Source: JBIICS01 sp044238735
Lineage (GTDB): Bacteria; Bacteroidota; Bacteroidia; UBA4408
DNA length: 10,410 bases
Direction of reading: 5' to 3'
Assembly: GCA_044238735.1 (NCBI GenBank)
Contig: JBIICS010000103.1
Span: 1-10,410 of the forward strand
Positions 6,721 through 10,410 of this stretch are shown here, one piece after another. The notes below the pieces were generated by a model that saw nothing but the letters and a program-made list of their open reading frames with translations, did not search any database and was not told the origin of the DNA. The translations under genes and the position numbers were made by a program. How positions within the stretch are numbered: position 1 is the stretch's first letter; the number at the start of each line of letters is the position of its first letter.

Positions 6721-7641
6721 TCATTTATTTTTTGTTAAAGCTTCAAAAGTTGATAAACCTAAAAGTATCGAAACTAATTTAAAATATATGAAATCAAAAA
6801 ACAGAGTATTTGGAATTAGTTTTGTGGCAGCATATATTAAATCTTTAAATGGTAATAGTAGAGAGTAGCTTATTTTTTTCATTAAGCTTATAGATGGTTT
6901 AAAATCATCATGTCCAATAGAAGCTGCTATTTTTCTGGTTAATGCGTGACTATGATAAATACCCATCATATTTCTTAAATTTAACCGATCAGCTTCATTG
7001 TGATAAACTATATCTTCATATGAAAAATACATTTTAATATTGTTTTTAATTAGTTCTTTAGAAAGTATCATATCCTCAACCCCTGCTTTGGGTATTCTCT
7101 CATCATAACCCCCAATTTTTAAAAAGTTTGATCTGCTGATTGATAAAAAATAACTGGCAATTCCATTTACTTCAGTAAAAGATTTGGAAGAGTTTATTTT
7201 GCCCAATCTGCTTAAATTTGAAAAAATTAGATTGTTGAGTAAGAATCTTCCAAAAGAAGTTGACGGCAACTTCTCTATTAAATCCGGAGGATAAAACCAA
7301 AAGAAATTAAAACAGGAATTAGGGTGTTTTTTGTTTAGCTCAATTATTCTTATAATATTAGTTCTACTTATTAACACATCGTTATCAATGAATAATAAAA
7401 TGGAACCATTTGCTGATGCTGCACCAATGTTTCTTGCTGATGCTGCACCTTTTTTAGGATTGGTCAAAACCGTTAAATTCTCTGTGTTATATATCGGTAT
7501 TAGCGGCTTATTAGAATCGTTTACCACAATAATTTCAACATCTAAATCTTTTATTGCTTTAATGGTATTTTTTATAGTTCTTTTGAAAACATCATCCCTC
7601 TCAAATGTTGGGATTATAATAGATAAATCGTATCTTAACAT
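6721..7641 (-). CDS. family 2 glycosyltransferase (GT-A fold)
   Basis: A 306-residue glycosyltransferase that should add one sugar from a nucleotide donor to a lipid-linked glycan at the cytoplasmic face. The N-terminal SIIIPTFERDD (7-17) begins the GT-A fold, Asp42 in VVNDS contacts the nucleotide, GAASARNIGAA (65-75) precedes the fifth strand, and FIDND (84-88) is the metal-binding DXD motif. GGYDE (177-181) and the acidic pair Glu189-Asp190 in GVEDM supply the acceptor-side and likely catalytic base region. The last 60 residues are hydrophobic or basic and may attach to the membrane. It is the only minus-strand gene here, with a candidate -7 box upstream at 7683-7690, so it is transcribed separately from its neighbours and may have been inserted or inverted. 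A 16-base direct repeat lies within the GAASA region. Confidence 0.87.
   Translation of the reverse strand: MLRYDLSIIIPTFERDDVFKRTIKNTIKAIKDLDVEIIVVNDSNKPLIPIYNTENLTVLTNPKKGAASARNIGAASANGSILLFIDNDVLISRTNIIRIIELNKKHPNSCFNFFWFYPPDLIEKLPSTSFGRFLLNNLIFSNLSRLGKINSSKSFTEVNGIASYFLSISRSNFLKIGGYDERIPKAGVEDMILSKELIKNNIKMYFSYEDIVYHNEADRLNLRNMMGIYHSHALTRKIAASIGHDDFKPSISLMKKISYSLLLPFKDLIYAATKLIPNTLFFDFIYFKLVSILLGLSTFEALTKNK
7410..7449. repeat. 16-base exact direct repeat inside the minus-strand glycosyltransferase
   Basis: TTGCTGATGCTGCACC occurs at 7410-7425 and again at 7434-7449, a period of 24 bases. On the coding (minus) strand both copies encode the GAASA part of GAASARNIGAASANGS. The family normally has a related G-x-x-x-ARN-x-G motif here, so the repeat may be convergent in part, but the exact identity of the DNA suggests local duplication. 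Gain or loss of one unit would keep the reading frame. Confidence 0.7.
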
Positions 7642-7658
7642 TACAAATGAAATTTAAA

Positions 7659-7690
7659 TATATTTGTCATATTGCCCAAAATCAAATATA
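7659..7690. promoter_or_regulatory. inverted pair of TAnnTTTG-type -7 boxes in the divergent intergenic region
   Basis: TATATTTG at 7659-7666 (+ strand) and its exact reverse complement CAAATATA at 7683-7690 (so TATATTTG on the minus strand) form an 8-base inverted repeat with a 16-base spacer. Both fit the Bacteroidota -7 consensus TAnnTTTG. The minus-strand box would start transcription about 35 bases before the minus gene; the + box about 50 bases before the GT4 gene. The -33 TTTG partner is imperfect: on the minus strand it occurs 14 or 24 bases away, and none is seen for the + box. It may instead be an operator. Confidence 0.35.
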
Positions 7691-7725
7691 GTAAATAAGA
7701 CAACCAAAGTATTACAAAAAACAAA

Positions 7726-8862
7726 TTGAAAAAAATACTCTTTTATTATCCCTCCAACAAACAAAGCAATTCTTTAGAATCATTAATTGAAGAATTAAAA
7801 AACAAAGGATTGGAGATTAAATTGTTAACCACATGTGAAAAAGGAGTTTTTCATCAAACATTAGAAAATATAGGCGTTAAAACTTATACTAACGTTATTA
7901 ATAACACTGGTGTTTTATATTATTTTAAACAAATACTATTTTTAATAAGGTTTTGTAAGCAGCATCAAATTAATGTTGTTTGTTCGCATTTACAACAGGT
8001 AAATTTTATTTCAGTTTTTGCTCAATTTTTCAGTAAGTCAAGGTTCATTATTTTCCGCCATCATTTTAAATTTAATGTATTCTCAAACGACTTTAAATTA
8101 AGTGCAAACAGAACTGAAGTCTTGTTTGATAAGATTATAAATATGTTAGCAAAAGAAATAATTGTTCCTTCAAGCGGTGTGTATAATGGTATGATTGATT
8201 TTGAAAAGGTTAATAAAAGCAAATTAAAAATTTTACCTTACATATATAATTTTGATGAGTATGCTAAACCCGATGAACAAATTGTATCCCAAATAAAAGA
8301 ATTATATCCTTGTAAACTAAGACTATTAATGTGTTCGCGTTTAATACCTTTTAAAAGGCATTATCTTGTTTTCCCGATTATTAATAAACTGGTAAAACAA
8401 GGATATGATATTAAATTGATGGTGCTTGATGAAGGACCTGAAAAAGAAAATCTAGAGAATTACATAAACGAAAACGAATTACAAAAACATATTTCTATGC
8501 TCGGATTCAGGAGTGATTTTATTAACTACATGGCGGCATCGGATTTGTTAATTCATCCTTCTTTAACCGAGGCCAGCAACAGTTCTGTAAAGGAAATGGG
8601 CTTGTTAAAAAAAACCGTGGCAGTATGTAGCAAGGTTGGCGATTTTGATGATTATATAATAAATGAGGCTAATGGGTTTTTGCTTAATCCTTTAGATACT
8701 GAGATACATTTAGAGGAATTGTTAGTTAAAATTTACTCAAATAATTATTTATTAATAGAAATGGGAGAAAATTTACATGATACTGTTTTAAACACCTTTA
8801 ATCGTTCTCCTAAGATAATTAATCGGTATTTAGAGTTATTTAAGACAAATAATCAAATCTAG
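7726..8862 (+). CDS. family 4 glycosyltransferase (GT-B fold), TTG start
   Basis: A 378-residue GT-B glycosyltransferase, probably retaining, that would extend the lipid-linked glycan in the cytoplasm. The N-terminal acceptor domain starts with the strand KKILFYYPSN (2-11). The linker and C-terminal donor domain carry LMCSRLIPFKRH (201-212) with Arg205 and Lys210 for the donor diphosphate, DEGPEKENLE (235-244), LGFRSD (259-264), HPSLTEASNSSVKEMG (277-292) with the Glu282-x7-Glu290 motif, and a final helix-rich region. TTG at 7726 must be the start: an in-frame TAA lies at 7696-7698, no ATG or GTG intervenes, and the next methionine (residue 140) is far inside the fold. An A-rich tract precedes it. 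It diverges from the minus-strand GT2 and probably leads the right-hand operon. Donor and acceptor are not identifiable. Confidence 0.86.
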   Translation: MKKILFYYPSNKQSNSLESLIEELKNKGLEIKLLTTCEKGVFHQTLENIGVKTYTNVINNTGVLYYFKQILFLIRFCKQHQINVVCSHLQQVNFISVFAQFFSKSRFIIFRHHFKFNVFSNDFKLSANRTEVLFDKIINMLAKEIIVPSSGVYNGMIDFEKVNKSKLKILPYIYNFDEYAKPDEQIVSQIKELYPCKLRLLMCSRLIPFKRHYLVFPIINKLVKQGYDIKLMVLDEGPEKENLENYINENELQKHISMLGFRSDFINYMAASDLLIHPSLTEASNSSVKEMGLLKKTVAVCSKVGDFDDYIINEANGFLLNPLDTEIHLEELLVKIYSNNYLLIEMGENLHDTVLNTFNRSPKIINRYLELFKTNNQI

Positions 8863-8942
8863 TCAGTTAAATTAGAAATATCTACAATTGTTTACGATAT
8901 ATAATTTAGGCATCAAATTTTTTACTAAATTAATGCATCTAA
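8863..8942. other. 80-base spacer between GT4 and epimerase genes
   Basis: AT-rich and without an ORF, strong hairpin or clear TAnnTTTG promoter box. The nearest match, TAATTTAG, has one mismatch and no partner at a suitable distance. I take the flanking genes to be on one transcript. Confidence 0.4.
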
Positions 8943-9824
8943 ATGTTTCTTATAATAGGATATGGTTTAATTGGTAAATCGCTTTACAGGCGTTTAAAAG
9001 AAAGTGGTCAACGCGTAATGGTTATAAGCCGAACTGTACCACAAAATCATCCTGATTTTGTTAGCGCTGACATTAATGCAATAATGTCTTATGAGAGGTA
9101 TTTTGATAATATAACTACTGTAATTCATTGTCTTCACACAACTGTTCCGGCAACTTCTTTTGAGGATGAGTTATACGATATACAAAGTAATTTGATGCCT
9201 TTTGTTTCAATTTTAAATATTTGTAAAAGAAATAATGTAAGAGATTTTATCTACATTTCAAGTGGGGGAGCTGTTTATGGTTTGCAAGAAGAGCCCTTAA
9301 ATGTTAACGAAATGAATACAACTAATCCTTTATCATCATATGGAATAACTAAACTGGCTTGTGAAAAATATTTACAACTGCATAGATATGATTTTAAAGG
9401 TAAAGTTTATATTCTAAGACCCTCAAATGTATATGGTAACAACCAAAAAACATCTAAACCTAATGGTATAATTGGGCATGCTATAAATGCTTGTGCTAAT
9501 GATTTATTGTTCAGGGTATGGGGCAGTGGTAATGGGATAAAAGATTATTTGCACGTAGAAGATCTTATCGATGCTATTATACTACTAATAAATAGTAAGA
9601 AAAAATCTGGAAACATTATTTATAATATAGCTTCTGGTTATACTTATACCATTAATCAGATATTAAGTAAAGTGGAGAATAGATTTTGTAAATCGATTTA
9701 TACAGAATACTCAGAAAGAAAGACATTTGATGTTGAGTCGATTGTTATAAATTCCAATTTATTTCGTGCTAATTTTAATTGGGCACCAACTCATACTTTA
9801 GACCAATTTTTAGATGAATACTAA
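8943..9824 (+). CDS. NAD-dependent epimerase-like extended SDR with altered active-site serine motif
   Basis: A 293-residue SDR, short for the extended class, likely acting on a nucleotide sugar or possibly a lipid-linked sugar. The dinucleotide motif is GYGLIG (6-11), one strand is lost before it compared with most relatives, and Asp43 in SADIN matches the conserved acidic site. Tyr133-G-I-T-Lys137 is the YxxxK pair. The serine motif is SSGGAVYG (106-113): the position of the catalytic Ser/Thr three residues before VYG's valine is Gly108. SSGG-type motifs are, as I recall, found in Gnu/Z3206-like 4-epimerases, where a neighbouring Ser or Thr may serve. LRPSNVYGNNQK (158-169) and WGSGNGIKDYLHVEDL (193-208) complete the family signature. 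The start is fixed by TAA at 8940-8942 directly upstream. The gene lies 80 bases after the GT4 gene and overlaps the next gene by 11 bases. Confidence 0.82.
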   Translation: MFLIIGYGLIGKSLYRRLKESGQRVMVISRTVPQNHPDFVSADINAIMSYERYFDNITTVIHCLHTTVPATSFEDELYDIQSNLMPFVSILNICKRNNVRDFIYISSGGAVYGLQEEPLNVNEMNTTNPLSSYGITKLACEKYLQLHRYDFKGKVYILRPSNVYGNNQKTSKPNGIIGHAINACANDLLFRVWGSGNGIKDYLHVEDLIDAIILLINSKKKSGNIIYNIASGYTYTINQILSKVENRFCKSIYTEYSERKTFDVESIVINSNLFRANFNWAPTHTLDQFLDEY

Positions 9825-10410
9825 TAATTTGCCCGAAGTTAGTATAGCATTAACAACCTATAATCATGAAGCATATATTGCAGAATGTTTAGATAGTATA
9901 TTAAGTCAAGAGGTTGATTTTAATTTTGAGATAGTAGTTGGTGAGGATCTATCTACAGATAATACAAGACATATTTTATATAAGTATGCAGACCGCTATT
10001 CTAATATTCGTATTTTGGAACGCAGAGTTAATTTGGGATATACAAAGAACTTTGACGATACTATGCAACAGTGTAAAGGAAAATACATTGCTATTTTTGA
10101 TGGAGATGATATCATGTTGCCGAGTAAGCTTCAAAAGCAAAAAAATTTCTTAGATAAGAATCATGATTACGTGATTGTTGGCCATATAATTGATGCCTTT
10201 GAAAGTGAAAGTAAAAATATAATTAGAACTATTAAGCCTAAGTTTAAAAAAGATTCTTATGAACTAGAGGATTTAGTAAAATGGGGAAGTTTTTTTGCAA
10301 ATTCCTCTAAGATGTTCAGAAAATCTGCATATCCAAAGGAGGGAATTAATCCAGAGGTTAAACATATAGCAGATTGGGCCGTTACTTTAGAGATTGTTAC
10401 CAAAGGTAAA
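9814..10410 (+). CDS. family 2 glycosyltransferase, N-terminal part, runs off the right edge
   Basis: The frame from ATG 9814 is open for 199 codons to the last base, so the gene is cut by the window edge, not broken. The N-terminus VSIALTTYNHEAYIAECLDS (8-27) is the first strand and helix of a GT-A glycosyltransferase. VVGEDLSTDNTR (44-55) holds the nucleotide-binding acidic residues, NLGYTKNF (76-83) precedes the central strand, and IAIFDGDD contains the DXD metal-binding motif (residues 98-100, DGD). This form, with GED and STDNTR, is common in GT2 enzymes of O-antigen and capsule clusters. The ATG sits inside the end of the upstream epimerase gene (11-base overlap) with no Shine-Dalgarno sequence, which suggests translational coupling. 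Acceptor and donor are unknown because the C-terminal half is missing. Confidence 0.88.
   Translation, partial: MNTNNLPEVSIALTTYNHEAYIAECLDSILSQEVDFNFEIVVGEDLSTDNTRHILYKYADRYSNIRILERRVNLGYTKNFDDTMQQCKGKYIAIFDGDDIMLPSKLQKQKNFLDKNHDYVIVGHIIDAFESESKNIIRTIKPKFKKDSYELEDLVKWGSFFANSSKMFRKSAYPKEGINPEVKHIADWAVTLEIVTKGK

Noticed and set aside
7331..7657. 108-codon + strand open frame opposite the GT2 gene
   Set aside because: It is the complement of the conserved N-terminal GT2 domain and has no family motif or credible start context.
7659..7690. Invertible (phase-variable) promoter like those of Bacteroides capsule loci
   Set aside because: The arms are only 8 bases and the enclosed segment only 16, far too short for the known invertible promoter segments, and no invertase gene is visible.
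9938..10153. 71-codon + strand open frame near the right edge
   Set aside because: It overlaps, in another frame, the GT2 gene starting at 9814, whose motifs (GED, DGDD) are unmistakable.
1..10410. A novel defence, mobile or CRISPR-like system
   Set aside because: Every sizeable gene fits a known glycan-biosynthesis family, and I saw no nuclease, recombinase, transposase, regularly spaced repeats or terminal inverted repeats.

Overview
The window is about 10.4 kb of AT-rich DNA carrying part of a surface-glycan (O-antigen, capsule or glycoprotein-glycan) gene cluster. The organism is most likely a member of the Bacteroidota (Flavobacteriia/Sphingobacteriia-like). The DNA is visibly very AT-rich, none of the start codons has a Shine-Dalgarno sequence (the upstream DNA is A/T-rich instead), two candidate promoter -7 boxes fit the Bacteroidota consensus TAnnTTTG, and the gene content is typical of that phylum's glycan loci. 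I see no RNA gene, CRISPR array, insertion sequence or attachment site.

Left block (1-3465, all +): the C-terminal tail of a DPM1/GtrB-type family-2 glycosyltransferase overlaps by 8 bases a GT-C (GT39/ArnT-like) membrane glycosyltransferase. Such a pair makes an undecaprenyl-phosphate-linked sugar and then uses it on the outer face of the inner membrane. Next come a VioA-like DegT/DnrJ aminotransferase and a left-handed beta-helix acyltransferase, which together could make an N-acylated 4-amino-4,6-dideoxyhexose nucleotide. The dTDP-glucose 4,6-dehydratase needed upstream is not in the window.

Middle block (3466-6510): a 312-base gene-free stretch is followed by an extended SDR sugar epimerase/dehydratase and a full-length fused (TMD-NBD) ABC exporter of the PglK/MsbA type, a good candidate for the lipid-linked oligosaccharide flippase.

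Right block (6511-10410): after a 210-base convergent gap comes a family-2 glycosyltransferase on the minus strand, the only gene so oriented. An 84-base divergent intergenic region with a symmetrical pair of promoter-like boxes separates it from a + strand run: a GT4 glycosyltransferase that must start at TTG, a second SDR epimerase with an unusual active-site motif, and the N-terminal 199 codons of another GT2, which overlaps the epimerase by 11 bases and runs off the right edge.

Together the genes cover nucleotide-sugar modification (aminotransferase, acyltransferase, two SDRs), oligosaccharide assembly (GT4 and two GT2s), membrane translocation (ABC flippase) and periplasmic decoration (polyprenyl-phosphate sugar synthase plus GT-C enzyme). 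No initiating sugar-phosphate transferase, Wzy polymerase, Wzx flippase or oligosaccharyltransferase is visible, so the cluster extends beyond both edges. I found no clear evidence of a previously undescribed system. The most unusual points are the inverted promoter-box pair, possible decayed ORFs in two gaps, and the substituted SDR active site.
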